64,000 bases of DNA. It comes from Undaria pinnatifida (Eukaryota; Sar; Phaeophyceae; Laminariales; Alariaceae). Numbering within the stretch: position 1 is the first letter of the stretch; each line of letters begins with the position of its first letter. The notes under the pieces are model-generated. The model was not told the origin of the DNA, searched no databases, and saw nothing but the letters and a program-made list of their open reading frames with translations. The stretch lies in NCBI GenBank assembly GCA_012845835.1, contig JABAKD010000023.1, positions 13,098,862-13,162,861 on the forward strand, in the 5' to 3' direction. This document shows, one piece after another, positions 42,741 to 55,420 of the stretch. The position numbers and the translations under genes were made by a program.

Positions 42741-44179
42741 GCCGTAGGAAGACTCCAACAATCAGAAAAAGCTGAAGAACGAGTACAAACGTGCATATAT
42801 ATACCGGCACCTGGTACATGGTACCTCGAACGATACCTGTCACTGTGTTTCAGAAAGAGCGCGCTGCGAAGCACGGCACGGTATCGAAACGCAGGAAAAA
42901 ACGTGGCAACGCGCACAGCACCGTACGACGCTGCGCTGCCCGCTGCTGAGAGAGGCCAATATAGCAGAGCCGAGCTGAGCTGGCAGCAATTATTATGGTT
43001 CAGCAACGTAGTGCTTAGCATTTACACACGTGTCACTCTGGTGTTGTGTTCCTCGGTGCGGCTGGATGAGACTCCGTCAAATCGAACCTGGGATGTACGA
43101 ATGCGAAAGTATACAAAACAGCAGCCAGAACGGCACAGCCTGGCAGAGCACCACAAAGAATCGCACTGCATGGCAGGGCACGACACCTCACGGCACCACA
43201 CGGCGCTTCTCTGCTGAGGTAGCGCTAGGGTGCTGCCCTGAGCTAAGCTCCGCTAAACTTTGACCTGGTGTAGTCTAATGGGGTGCTTCGAAAACAACGC
43301 GAAAAAATAAGTAAAAGGCAAGGATTGAACGTGCAACATACGACGTCCTTCAGGTAGGAACTCTTTGGAGAGATCTGCTACGTGCATCTGAGCCCGCCTA
43401 TCGGTCAGGAAAGGAGAACCTCATAATGCTAGCGTGTGAACAAGGAAAAACAGTGGAGGTTTCTCAGGTAATCGATATTTGTTAGTAGTTATATGTGGAA
43501 GGCCGCGCACCATCGATGTGTTTATTGAAAGAAACCTCAAAGGTTTCTGTTCCGGATGTGGTCCCATCGAAGTCCCGGGAACGAAAAGCAAGCTAAAAGG
43601 GGAGCGAAGGGAAACGCTCCATTGTTGTTTGAGATCGAAGATGAAAAAACGGCCAACGCAGGATCTGCCTGGCAAATATCACAGAGCACCTTGGATAAGT
43701 TCATTGCTTAGTACAAGCTTTCGAATGGTGTTTTAGTTGTACAGAACACCCGGGGATGTCGCAAATTGATCAAGAGAGATACAAACAAGTCTCTTGAAAT
43801 AAAAAACGTCACTACTGGCCACCGCGCACGTTACTCGGCACGTAACACTGACCAATCCATACAAGTTTCTATGTTTATCTATATCTACACACCAACATCA
43901 GATGTAGTGCGCAGAGTTAGTTTCAGGTGCACCATGCTCGACCTGTTGAGCCCAGGTTGTGTCAGTGTCATTGCAGTGCTGTGTACTGTACAGGGCGCAG
44001 GCCTAACACGATACCGTATGTCCACAACTTGTTTGATACCGAACGTGCTTTCCGCACTGATATTTGATCACACACCCTAAGTTAAGGGCAGCGGTGAAAT
44101 GACGACAGCTGATGACGTTAATGCCGCACACATATCCATGTTGACCATTCTTATATTTTATCAGTCGTTCTACGGTAGT

Positions 44180-44420
44180 CCCCCCCCCCAACATTTCTTT
44201 AACGAAATCGCCGGTTTCAAAACCAACTCCCGGCCGTGTCTGCTGAAATCCGCTGTCCCTCGACACCCTCTCCGACGTCATCGATCGATAGACTTTTTTT
44301 TGCACACAAGAAAATATAAGGATACTTTTTTCTTAATAGTATCCTTCCTTGTGTCGATCAGCCATGAAAGGTTCTTTAAAGAAAAGCGCTGGTTTTTGGG
44401 GGGGGCTATCGTAGAGTAAG
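44180..44420 (-). repeat. Module M1, inverted
   Basis: Read on the minus strand: CTACGATAGCCCCC, CCTTTCATGGCTGATCGACACAAGG, then GGTTTTGAAACCGGCGATTTCG and TTGGGGGGG. It is the only clearly inverted M1 copy. Confidence 0.55.
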
Positions 44421-44467
44421 TATAATTATAGAGTAAGGGGTAGCGTTCCACCACGGCGGGCATGCCC

Positions 44468-44507
44468 TTCCACCTCCTCCTCCTCCTCCTCCTCCTCCTC
44501 CTCCTGC
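44468..44507 (+). repeat. (CTC)n microsatellite
   Basis: About 12 CTC units after CACCTC. It gives poly-Leu or poly-Arg frames on the two strands, with no gene needed to explain them. Confidence 0.85.
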
Positions 44508-46929
44508 TCTTCTTGTTGCAGAAAATTGGCAATGCCCTTGCAATTTTATTCAAGAATTTTCAATACGTGTTCCTGGCCGACCCACGTAAATATTTTGTGG
44601 ATACATTGATTGTCTATTTCATGCCTCTAAAAAGTCGACCAAGGCCACCAACGAACGGTAGGGGGATTACTTTTAAAACGCTTGTTTTTGGCAGTGGCTC
44701 GCAGCCACATCCGCGCGAGTTACCCACCCAGTGGTCCTTCCCGGCGGTGTTGATCTTTCAATCGCAGCTTGTTTTGTTCTAGTGTTTTTTATCAAGGCTT
44801 CGCTAAGGAAGGGGTACTCCCAATTTTGAGTAGATGGCCACTCTTGCGAGTGAGATTAGTCTGTGCACCTCACTGACCAAAAACGCTTTTTTTGGCTATT
44901 ATTTTTGTTTACGGCAGCGTAGATAAATAACCATCTTTTGCCGTGTATAAGTGTCAAGAAAGACCAACAGTGATAGCGAAAGAAAGAAGAGAAAGCCTAT
45001 TGTGACCGCAAGGAACAGGGGAGTCACTGGCGCGAGTGACACCGAGCCACTCAAACAAAAAGTGCCCCAAACAAAGGGGGTCTAAAAACAAGATAACCCC
45101 CCTGTCGTACCGTAAAGTTAGTTCGTGTTTTACTATAGATCTGCGTCCGCAATTGAATGGTTAACGCTTCGCGGCGCCTAAACAAGTCAACCGGTTTTAT
45201 AGGGTCATCTTGTCCATGGGGCACAGAGAGTAGTAAGGCGAGTGTGTGGCGTAAATACGGTAGTGAAACGACGGAGGACGCCCCTTTCCGTAGATAGCCG
45301 TGTTCGGTAGGGAAACCGGAAAATGAACCAAATCAAGTTGTTCAGTGCGTGCCATCCATTCGCATGAAAATGGCGCACATGCTACGTCAGATGCACTGTG
45401 AGATGCAATGTCAGACGCTACGTCAGATGCAATGTCAGATGTGAGAACACACGCCACGGTAGGTGTTAACTTTACTTTTGGCGCGCGTTTTTGTAGCAAC
45501 ATGGGGTCGCTCAGGGCAGGAGTGACGCCCCTGTTCCTTGAGCGGTCGTTGACCTTCGTGGTGTTTGTACTTTTCGATATGCACGTCCCAGAATAAGAAG
45601 CGTGGCTACACTGCGCCAAAACAAACCTCCTTAATCGTTTTTTTTGCCAGTAAGGAGGTACGAAGTCACTCGTGCGAGCACTGTGTTGGCTCAGATTTGA
45701 TTATGGCGAAAATGGGAATATCCCCCCCGCCGTAGCCTTCGCGTGATTTTTTTTTCTCCGATGTTCCTCCTAGTCTAGACTATATTGAAGACGATTTTCT
45801 CTCAACGTTGATACCGGGGAACACAAAAGTGCAATATCGATGTAAAAGTTTCAATGGCCTAGGCTAGCTATGTGAATAATAATAAAACGAAAAAAACGGC
45901 CCGAAAAACAAAGATCGAAAATGTGACCAATTTTTGATAAAAACCTCGCCGCTCAAAACTCGTTCTAGATACCAAAAAAATGTGCTACCTCTAGACTACT
46001 ATCGTCACGGTGAAATTAAGCGTGGCGGGTGATAAACAATGGAAAATATTAGTCCGACCAAGGCTGGTGGGCTACCGGGTTTGAGCCACTCACTCGAGTG
46101 ACTCTGAACCACACGCACCTGAGTGACTCTGAGCCACACACACGAGCGACTCTGTACATACCATTCCAAAAACGAAGCCTTATGCCTATTGTTTGCCGCG
46201 CTTGTAGCAAATCATTCCGTGGCGGGTTCGTGTTTCAAAATTATACCAACAGCACGACATGTTATGATCGTCAAGACCAAGGCTATGACGTGGCAGATTC
46301 TTCATATTTCCACTAGCATGTTTGAGCCAGCCACCACTACCACCAGTTGTTGACTTCCGTACCTCACCGACTCCTCCTGTTTGGCGCAGCGTAGCTATCC
46401 ATCCCATATTGCGGCTTCTTACTTGCGGCAAATATTTAATCAGTACCAAAGATAAAGAAAGCAAAGGTGAACAGGAGGACGATTACTCCTTGGGACAGCG
46501 AGTGTCCCCGGGTCCGCTGCTGAAGAAGGCACCAAACCTCTCAACCTCGGAGCGTACAGCCTCAAAAACCTCTCAACCTCTCAAGCGACGTGGGGGTTCA
46601 CTCACCCACGCGCGAGTGACGCCGGCACTCGAATGAACGAGGCAGAGGCGTCCTACGATAGGTAGGTACAGGGTAGCACCTTTCGGCCGAAGGAAACGTT
46701 TTTCTAGGACTGATGTCGGAAAACTTCCTTGACCGAAAATTGTTGAAAAACTGTGTTTGTTTTCGTATTATTCTCGCAGTGTACCTCGGGTGGTGTCAGA
46801 TTTTTCATCCTGTTTGTAGCACTTTCGTATTCCTTCAAAACACTTTCAAGGAGAGGTCGCAAGTTTCCCCAAGTTGAGAGCACCTTTGAACAAAAGTTGT
46901 GCACCTCTATCGTAGCACACGTCGACACC

Positions 46930-47410
46930 AGAACGGACCCCCCAACCATAAGATCGACGATCTAACGGTTACCTTTCGACGATCGTTTAGGGTTGCTTTT
47001 TGGACGATCTTAGAGTTGCATTTTAAACGATCGAATAAGGGTTGCTTTTGGATGATCTTACGGTGGTTACCGTTCGACGATCCTCTAGGGTTACGTTCTC
47101 GACGATCTTACAGTTACTTTTTCGGCGATCTTACGGTTACTTTTGGACGATCTCGGAGTTACTGTATTGGACGATTGTAGGGACAGGTTTCGACGATCTG
47201 TTGGAGACACGTTTCGACGATCTTTTGAGGACACGTTTGGATTATCTTGGGGTTACTTTTGGACGATGTTGGAGTTACTTTTGGACGATCTTCGGGTTAC
47301 TTTTGGACGATCTTGCGGCTATTTTACGACGATCTTCGGGTTATTTTTGGACGATCTTACGGTTACTTTTGAACGATCTTACGGTTACTTTTGCACGATC
47401 TTAGGGTTTT
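46930..47410 (+). repeat. 22-bp minisatellite, about 20 diverged units
   Basis: The typical unit is GGTTACTTTTGGACGATCTT plus two bases; late units are exactly 22 bp apart and earlier ones vary. Because 22 is not a multiple of three, successive units rotate through all frames. No unit has a stop on the plus strand, so three long overlapping frames result. Confidence 0.85.
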
Positions 47411-47969
47411 TGTTTTTGCACAATTTGTTTCTCGTTAATTTCGAGGTGTCTTCTTGATCGAATATAATCACAACCACGCGTGCCACGACTGAGGTTTACG
47501 ACCACGCTAACCCTTTTTGCTAGGTTCCTCAGTTTGTTAGATTGCGATATCTCCAAACCAATGATTCAGATGGAAAACGATAAATCTGCTAGCATGTGAA
47601 ACTTCCGGTCGCCTAGGCTAACAAAGTAGAAGCATGCAAAAGAAAAGGTCTGTTTAGAACTGACCATTTGGGGTTTAGGAACCTCCTCATTTGGAAACTC
47701 TTTCACTCAGCCGAATATATATATATCCTACCTCTATATCGTAGCACGCACAGAATGTCAAACATGTTTTACTCAATCTGAATACCTTTCGTTCGTGGGC
47801 GATGTATTGGGCCATCCTGACACACTTGCGGTTTCCTCAGCAAAGGGGGGGTCAGGCATGAAACTCCTCGCTATAAGAAGTGTAGAGCGCGTCGGAGTAA
47901 AAACGGCAAACCTCTACGGTGAGGATGCGCCAACGTTTGATTGTACGATCTAGCCCCCTCACGAAATCA

Positions 47970-48505
47970 GCGATACTTTACAACGAACGTTTCATTTGCT
48001 GCTTGACACCAACCAGGAAATTTCAATGAGAACGATGTCATCATCATATAATTTATTATTTCAACGGGACCACCGAACGATGACGTCAGAATGGCAACTG
48101 GTAGCAATTTTCGGCAGGTACGGCCTGAAATTGGTTTCGAAACCGCTGAATTTGATTGAAGAAATGTTGGGGGAGCTAGCGTTGGGAGACACCGACCCCC
48201 GAGGGATTTCGAGTAGTAGAGACGCGCGGCTGATTCTATGATAGACCGCCCCCCAAAACAACAGCAATTTTTCTTCTAACAATGACCGTTTCGCGGCTGC
48301 TCAAAACGACAAGAAGAGAAGCTATGAAATCTTTTTAGTAATGTACTTTCTTGTTCACGAAAGAATATCGACCGATGCCGTCCCTGGGTGGCACGGGGCA
48401 CCGTATCTCAGGAGATACTATCGATATCATAGGGGCTGGTTTCAAAACCGGCGATTTCGGTAGTTAAAGGTTGGTTGGGGAAGCTAACGTAGAACGACTC
48501 GCGCG
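47970..48505 (+). repeat. Two module M1 copies in tandem
   Basis: 47970-48240 and 48243-48505. Both have an ACGTTTC-like start, GACGTCAGAATGGC or GATGCCGTC in the middle, then TTTCGAAACCG or TTTCAAAACCGGCGATTTCGG, and end near GCGCG(C/G)..CTATGATAGA. Confidence 0.55.
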
Positions 48506-48734
48506 TGCTATGATAGAGGTGCCCGACTCTTTTTGCCTAGCCCATCACTTTCGGAACTTAAGACACGTCCTTCTTGACCCAGAAACTGGTTCGATAAAAC
48601 GTATAGCTGCTGACGTGTGGATGAAAAACCCTGTGGCCTAGGTGCACAACGAGAATCACGAAACAAAACACAGCATTTTTCCGACGATTTTTGGTTGAGA
48701 AGCGGTCGTCACCGTCACGACCCAGAGTACCATA
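48506..48734 (+). repeat. Module M2, cut by SINE-1
   Basis: GATAGAGGTGCCCGACTC, GAACTTAAGACACGTCC, GGCCTAGGTGCACAACGAG and TTTCCGACGATTTTTGG are in the M2 order. It stops at 48734 where SINE-1 begins. Confidence 0.55.
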
Positions 48735-49047
48735 GCCGGTCGCCACGGTGGCGTTTTAGGTTATCCTCGAGCCCGGTACAGGTCAGCTTCGTGCGTTCGA
48801 GCCCCGCCGAGTGCATAGTCTCGTATAGATCTGTTGGGAATTTTTCATGTGCACAAATTGACTTGCGGAAAGCGCGAGAGCGCGAGTTAGCAACAATCGA
48901 TGGAACATCGAGAGCAGCAGTGGGATTGCAAAACCATCGTATGCGAAATGAAAAATTGAAGGCAAGAACCGGGGGGAAGAAGGGACGAGACCTGTGACCA
49001 CGGCTTGTCCACAAGCTGGGAAATAAAAGCGTGAGAAAAAAAAAGAA
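48735..49047 (+). mobile_element. SINE-1, plus strand, near full length
   Basis: It starts GCCGGTCGCCACGGTGGCG (A-box-like) with B-box-like GCGTTCGAGCCCCGCC about 45 bp on. The body has GACTTGCGGAAAGCGCGAG and CAACAATCGATGGAAC, and it ends with CAAGCTGGGAAATAAAAGC and an A-run. Confidence 0.75.
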
Positions 49048-49084
49048 AGGGAGGGATAATATGTATTTTTACGGCATATTTTTT

Positions 49085-49270
49085 CAGTAGCCCGGAGTCA
49101 ATCGCGCGAGTGACATATTCCCTGTTCTGTTACGGTCTTGAGCTCGCTTTTTTATTTTTTGATTGGCGATATGAACCCGCAGCGCAACAATTGGCCACGC
49201 TGCGCCAGGCACATCGCGTAAAGTATTTTCGTCCGTGAGGTATTACAGGGAACCTCGTGCGAGTATGATA
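49085..49270 (+). repeat. Module M3 pair
   Basis: First element: CAATCGCGCGAGTGAC followed by TCCCTGTTCTGTTACGGTC. The second, about 150 bp later: GTCCGTGAGGTATTACAGG and CTCGTGCGAG. The same spacing is seen at 56.93/57.09, 59.10/59.24 and 60.26/60.40 kb. Confidence 0.5.
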
Positions 49271-49332
49271 TACGATAACAAACGATAAGATACGATAGTA
49301 TACGATAGTATACGATAATATATAATAGCTCA
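49265..49332 (+). repeat. TACGATA minisatellite
   Basis: Repeats of about 10 bp with the core TACGATAGTA (GATATACGATAAC, AAGATACGATAG, TATACGATAG). They are related to the CTACGATAG word that marks module borders in this region. Confidence 0.7.
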
Positions 49333-49619
49333 CAATACAAGGTTCACTTGATAAAAGGATACATTTCCCTTCACAGCTGTCAGATTTTGTCCCCCTCAGA
49401 AACGGGTTCTCTAGTTTCCGCGCACAGACTGACTAAAATCATCCTGTTGACCCTGATAGCTACACTGTGGTTGTAACGGGAGTCGCCGACCTATATCCTC
49501 AATGAGGACACACAACTCGTAACGCGCGCGATCGGAGTATCACACACAGCTTGCAAAGATGAGTTTCGACGAAATCTTCGACCTCACACAGCTGGAGTGT
49601 ATTTTCATTTTTTATAATA
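49333..49619 (+). mobile_element. 5'-truncated family E with 11-bp target duplication
   Basis: It is flanked by ATAATAGCTCA at 49322-49332 and 49620-49630, a perfect 11-bp duplication. It begins inside the family (AAGGTTCACTTGATAAAAGG) and ends with the constant 3' block and TTTTTTATAAT. It is nearly identical to the end of the copy at 22-23.1 kb. The long duplication plus 5' truncation is the hallmark of target-primed reverse transcription. Confidence 0.85.
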
Positions 49620-52600
49620 ATAATAGCTCAAACCCATCATTGAAAAATGGGGTATCGTAGCCTTGGTCTCACTCAGGAGACAGACTTGCCGAAAAAAGGT
49701 ATACCTCTAGACTACTCCATTGTAGCACAAGCCTAGAATCTAGTGCAGGCCAAATGCCACGTACGGTTGGGGTGTACTTTCTTTCTTCTACAGTTACAGT
49801 GGTTGAGCTAACACATCATACTCGCACGAGTGACACTGCGTCTCACTGAACAACCGGAGTTCTGTAAGCTTGTTTGACGCACCGTAACTGACCACCCCTT
49901 CTTCGCAGTTTCAATTTGAAAAACCCAAAGAGAATTAAACCCCAACATTGGAAAGGAAGGGAGAGGTCACTCGTGCGAATGCCTCTACTCGCACGGCAGA
50001 AACAGCCCATGAAAAAAAAGTCTTTTCCGTAGCCTCGGCCTCCCTCCTTCATTCCACGTAGTGAAACCCTCACACGGTTCCTGGGGCTCCGTGCTCCTGA
50101 TGTCTGCGTTGTCGATGATATCCAGAGCAGCCTTGCTCCTCGGCGTCGGCGTTAGGAAGCTTGCCTGTCGATTCACTTTCATTTTCAGCGGACTTTAATA
50201 ACTGAGAAAAGTCCAGAGTATCCGCAATCCCATTATGAACTGTCTAGCTGCGTTAGTAGTGTCGTTTTGCGTTCATATTGGGCTCTATGAGCATTTTTTT
50301 TTATGTTGTTCGTGTAGACTATTTTATGGGGTAATTCGAAAATCTTTTTACGAGAAATCGATTTGGAGTGGATGTTAAATCCACACGCACGAAGAAAAAA
50401 GGAATGCCCAACGACTCCATACTCCAACAACACGGAGTAGACACACACACAAAAAGAGAAAACAGAGCTATCATTTCCAAGAAATGATATCCAAATTCCA
50501 TGATAACCAGAGCGTTGCGTGAAGTCTGCCGAATAATCGCGACGGTAAATTTTTCAACCTTGTTTTTTTCGTCGTTAACCCGCCGTCTTTCCTGTCTGCC
50601 ACCTTGCAACAGAGTGTGTGGGTCAGCTTGTTCTGTTTTTTTGCTCCAACGGCTGCCCAACCGACGACATTTCTTTCACGGTACAGCCTGCGTCGCGCCT
50701 GTCACCCGCGAAGTGCGCAAGAGCTCAGTCGACACACGTGTTGTAAATAGTAGGCGACTGGGGCCTGTGTGCGTGCAAATAGCGTCGAAATCGTGCCTAG
50801 GCTACCGCAGGGGAATCAATTGTTTTTCTACCTTTACTCCAATCTGGCTCGTGTTTGCTCGCGCGAGTGACCCCCCTCTGCCCTGCCAGCTTGAGCTTTA
50901 CTGCTGACGGGAGGGTGCTGACGCGGGCGACGATAGGGAGGAAGTAGCACAATTCGTTAAAAGTGGTTTCTGAATGACAGGACTTCGTGACCCAAATTAA
51001 TCGGAAATATCATATCATATTAGTATCATAATAGTATCAAAATAGTATACTCTAGTTGAATAAAAGAATAATAATGATAAGCCATTGTGTTTTTTGCATT
51101 ATTCTTGTTGTTGTGTACCCAGGCCATACCATCATTTCTCATCCGGTGGATGTTTGATTTATCTGCAAAAATATTCCCTTGCACAAAAAAATGTGGTGCA
51201 CCTCTATCGAACACGCGTCTCCAGCAATAAAAATAGACTAGTCTATACATTATTTGACTAGTCGATGCTATTGTATATTACCTATGCCATTCTTTCCGCC
51301 ATGAAATTATCAGGTACATCCCAACCACACTTAATTATGAATCAACAAGAATATTATTTGTCAGCGAGGTACAGAGGAGTCACTCGTGCGAGTGGTGAAA
51401 TCCCGGCAAATGGCACCACCACCACCATGATGATGACGATGACGATGGGAGTACCCCCCACAGGTAACCGTAGCCTTGGCCCTAGCTAGAATACATTGGT
51501 GGCGTCCTCATGCGCACGGTGTGATTGCTGCGTTGCACATGAGACAACATTGAAATTGGCAGTCGCACTGGCCAGGTGTGTGTGTTCTGGGACCCTGACT
51601 GGCTATATTGTTTGTGCTTTGCTTTCGTTAGTTGACCTGTCAAAGATGCCTGCTTGGTTCGTCACCGCTAGAATAGCTAGCAACGTCGGTATGCAACCCA
51701 AAAAATATGGAATCAGTACGGTCAGCCATAGAATACACGGCAATCGGACCCTGACCGTCCAAAACGATGACGGGTAAGATGAGATTCATTAGTCGTCGGT
51801 GTCGGCGCGTTTTTGCCTTTTACTGTAACGATCGGGTGCTACGATAGCGACGTAGGACAGGGTTTAGACAGTTGTTCCACTCAACGACGGGGGTCATGAA
51901 GCGAAATTCGTCGCAACGTCATTCTCGTTGTATTGTCAATTTTCTTCTTGAACACGTACGATAGGTGCCACCGTTTTTTCAGTCGGATCGGATGCTTTAA
52001 AAAGTTATCTCGATTCAATTCGATATTTATTTGTGTGAGGCTATAACCTAACACGCCAGGAGCCTCAGACAAAGTAGGAGCATCTCCACTGTAAAAGCTA
52101 TTACCACGTGAAATTCACCTTTACACGCGTAATTTTCTCGGTATTTGTTTGCGTGTAACCAGACACGCTATGAATTCAAACCAAGTCAAGCCACAGCCAT
52201 CTCCTGGGGACATTGGGCGTCATAGACTGATCAGAAAATGTATTAGGATGTGGATATTTTTAGAGTTATCCGCGATCATACCTAGGAGTTACATCGAAAA
52301 AGGTGTTACAGTAGTAGTAGGCGCATTTAACAATAATACATAAAACAACTACCGAGTAGTAAGCAAAACGAGCGAAAAGACGCGTCAGTGTCCCTGGCTA
52401 GCCCCGACCGATGTGATATTAAAATCGACCGTAGAAAAGTGCACCACCCGTCAGGTGTGCTCCCTTGACCCGCGAAAACCGGTGACTCGTTGCTGTTATA
52501 AGGCTTACGTTGTGCTCTTTAGTCGCTCGCAAGATACCGGAGTGGTAGCGATCAAAGCATATAGACTAAGTTGATGACGCATGCAGTGTCACACCGTGTA

Positions 52601-53191
52601 GTCTATATCTCGAGGAATTGGAGCATAAATCCCGTGAAGCTAATAATGTGGGGCGTCATCTCTCTTGTTTTCCTGCCGCTCTAGCTTCGTTCAGGTTCCA
52701 TGTAACTAAGTGCTCGTCTTTTCCTGTGTTTAACTAAGGTGTTATTATAATGATGATGCGGTCTCTGACGGTGGCTGCGTCGGGCGAAAACAACTTAAAC
52801 TACCTATGTGCTGTCGGAGGAATAGAAGAGCGTTTGATACGAACCCATCTATTACCTGGAAGCATTTGCGCAGATGGCCGTTTACTCATTCTTGACAAGA
52901 GGAACCACCAAAAAAACTCAGTCCGTACAAATTTTTCGGTCAGTCCTCTGCCCGTAGCTACACTTCATAAAGTATCCTACACGATCATACACTCCGAAGA
53001 CGTTGGGGGTACGTAGTTATCGAAGGAACACGGACTTTAGTGTCTTCTTTTCTCGCACCAGCAAGGTCTTGTTCGTTTAACGCGAAGAGTGAGCTTGCCT
53101 CTCCTAGTCAGTAATCTGTGTTCTTCCCTCAAACTGGCCGCGAGAAGAACGTGAGGGAACAACGACCACCAGGTAGCGAAGTACTTCGACA

Positions 53192-53497
53192 ATGACCGGC
53201 AGCGATACCTCGGGAGGGAGAATGCTTGGGAGGTTTCTATATGTCTCCTTCGTTGGGTGGGCCCTCACTCTGTCTTGCCTCGCCACCAACCTAACAGAGA
53301 GCAGGCCGCAGAATATATATATCGATGAGGCCGAAGGGGGCGGACTTCCGGACGTGCATGATATCCTACAAGCGCAGTGGCGACGAGTTGAACCCGGAGG
53401 GGACTCGAAAGAGGCATCATTGGTGAAGCGTAGAAGGGAGCTCTATTCTTTTTCGGGCGTGGAAGAATCTACCATACTTTTCCTTCACGTCTTCAAG
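53192..53497 (+). CDS. Sulfotransferase-like protein, first exon
   Basis: The ATG at 53192 opens 102 codons. Residues about 12-33 form a signal anchor (LGRFLYVSFVGWALTLSCLATNL) and suggest a type II membrane protein. A polar, charged luminal stem follows (ESRPQNIYIDEAEGGGLPDVHD...), then the end STILFLHVFK. That last segment matches the beta strand leading into the 5'-PSB (PAPS) loop of Golgi sulfotransferases, usually FLHVPKTGGTS. The frame meets GTAACC directly after the Lys codon, in phase 0, so a splice would supply the loop. I could not find the next exon within the following kilobase. Glycan sulfation in the Golgi is inferred. It could also be a gene fragment caught between repeats. Confidence 0.45.
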
Positions 53498-55219
53498 GTA
53501 ACCTCGTCAGCGAGCATTGTGAAATTGTTGACGTTTCGGATACTGCTCCGCTATATATAGTTTGTTGTCCACTGTGAGTTCAACTGTTATCCTGGTTTTG
53601 TTCTGTCTCACCCTTCCAAATGGTTGACCACTTCGTCTGTGCTCTGTTAATCCCTCGAGAGGATAAGTACCCAGCTCGATGTTGGTGTCGCTCGGTCGAA
53701 TTATCTGTAGAGAATGCACTGCCCAACCCCACGATGCCACGGACCAAAAAGCGGTGCATTGTCGTGTCCATGTAGATCGCAGCACACATTTGGAGAACCC
53801 CAAGGCAGTTATGAAAAACAAAGGTTGTGGTATGCGACACTAATAATAATAATATCCAAGGCTTTTAACGTCCGGTCGTACTTCGTGTATCCTCCTCCTC
53901 TCATCTTTGGTCAAAATTCGAACGAAATACGCTAGACGACTGCTGCTGCGCCGATATTGCTGGTTAGCCCACGGGTGTAGCGAGTGCCAGTAGCTAACGC
54001 ACAACATCTTGCGTCATTATGACTAACGATGGCGGATCAATCCCGCGTCCCCAGAGGCCAGGGCTGCGGTGTTGTAGTATCATACCCCATATTTTTTGCC
54101 CTTTCACCTCTCGCGCGAGTGACTCTGTACCTCATGGAAATAATACATGAAACTTCATCTAGTGATTTCGTCTTTGGGCTGCTTGGGCTACCCTTCCATG
54201 ATTGGGGGGGGGTTGCTGTCGTAAAATTTAGCCAGAGCACTCCGAACGATGATCATCACAAAGAAACGGGTGTTACTCGCGCAGCTGACCGAGCCATTTT
54301 AAAATGGAGAACGCCAACAAAAGGACCCTCTTACCAGACCCCCCCCCTACCGAAGCCTGTAGCCTGTAGCCTGTAGCCTGTAGCCTGGAAAGGGGGCAGG
54401 GTTTTTTTCTTGTTGGTGGTTCATACCATACCGTAACTCCGACATCGAAATTCCATGTACACGTGATGTGACAATCGTAGCCAGTGAGCCATCCCACCGG
54501 CGACGACGCTCCGCCTTTAAGGTGGAACCATTGTCACCGGTTGAGTCGCCAACGTTTGGAACTAGATACATACATTGATATGAATGTTTTACGATAATAA
54601 TGAGTGATTTAGGACCAACGCGCAAGACGAAAGCTATTAAGTAGCTGGGTCATATTGTTGTTTTAAGACCTAGGTCCTGTTTAAAATCCCAGAGGCTCAG
54701 GGTCACACGCTGTTCCTGGACATCGTAGACATTCGGCCTATCTGTGTGAAAATAATTTTGTGAAATTGAACCCAATCAATGTGGGATAGTTATCTTCTCC
54801 TCGGCGCCAAGAAAAATCAGCTACTCACGTCGTGGGTTGGTCAGTGAGGTACAAAGTCACTTGTGCGAGCATGATATGGTAGCTCCGATCGGGCAGGGGA
54901 AAACGGGGTGAATCACGTACCGTACGTATCCTAGATCGTAGAGTATACGTTAGCCGGGTTGCACGAAGGATTGGTTTCCAAGTCATTCTTTGAGCGAGAT
55001 GTAAATATAACCCCTCCCTGATGTTTGATGTTCGGAAAAAAGAATGGGTTCTGGCGCACCTCCAGAGTGGGAGGACTCGCCTTACACATAAATGGAATAA
55101 ATGGATCAAGGCGCCAGCAGCAGACGATAGTAGGTACCTACGGTCGCAAAGCGTTTGAGCTTGGAACGTTTTCTGTAAATATTTCAGCTTCTTGACCAAC
55201 TTTATACTAGAAAAAAATA

Positions 55220-55420
55220 TATCATGAAACTCTAAACGCGTTCTTCTACGATAGAGGTACCCATCAGTTTTGGTGTGTGTGTGAAATATTATGATTTCCG
55301 TATGACCGGGCTCCATGACCCAAACTCGTCGGGAAACGATCATTTTCTGTTTACCTAGACAATTGGATTTCGTCATGCGCGCTAAAAAGCAGGTTTTTTT
55401 TTTTCGGTCCAAATCGGTCT
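55220..55420 (-). repeat. Module M2, inverted
   Basis: On the minus strand: GTCTAGGTAAACAGAAAATG, TTTCCCGACGAGTTTGGG, GGAGCCCGGTCAT, ACCAAAACTGATGGG and CCTCTATCGTAG, in M2 order. This accounts for part of the 195-codon minus-strand frame at 54825-55412, which I therefore do not call a gene. Confidence 0.5.

Noticed and set aside
43479-43736. Plus-strand frame with FIERNLKGFCSGCG
   Set aside because: There are too few residues, no second metal-binding pair to make a zinc finger, and it sits in the degenerate array.
54825-55412. 195-codon minus-strand open frame, longest in the right half
   Set aside because: Part of it is an inverted module M2 copy, with the M2 landmarks in order. No domain, signal or splice context supports a protein.
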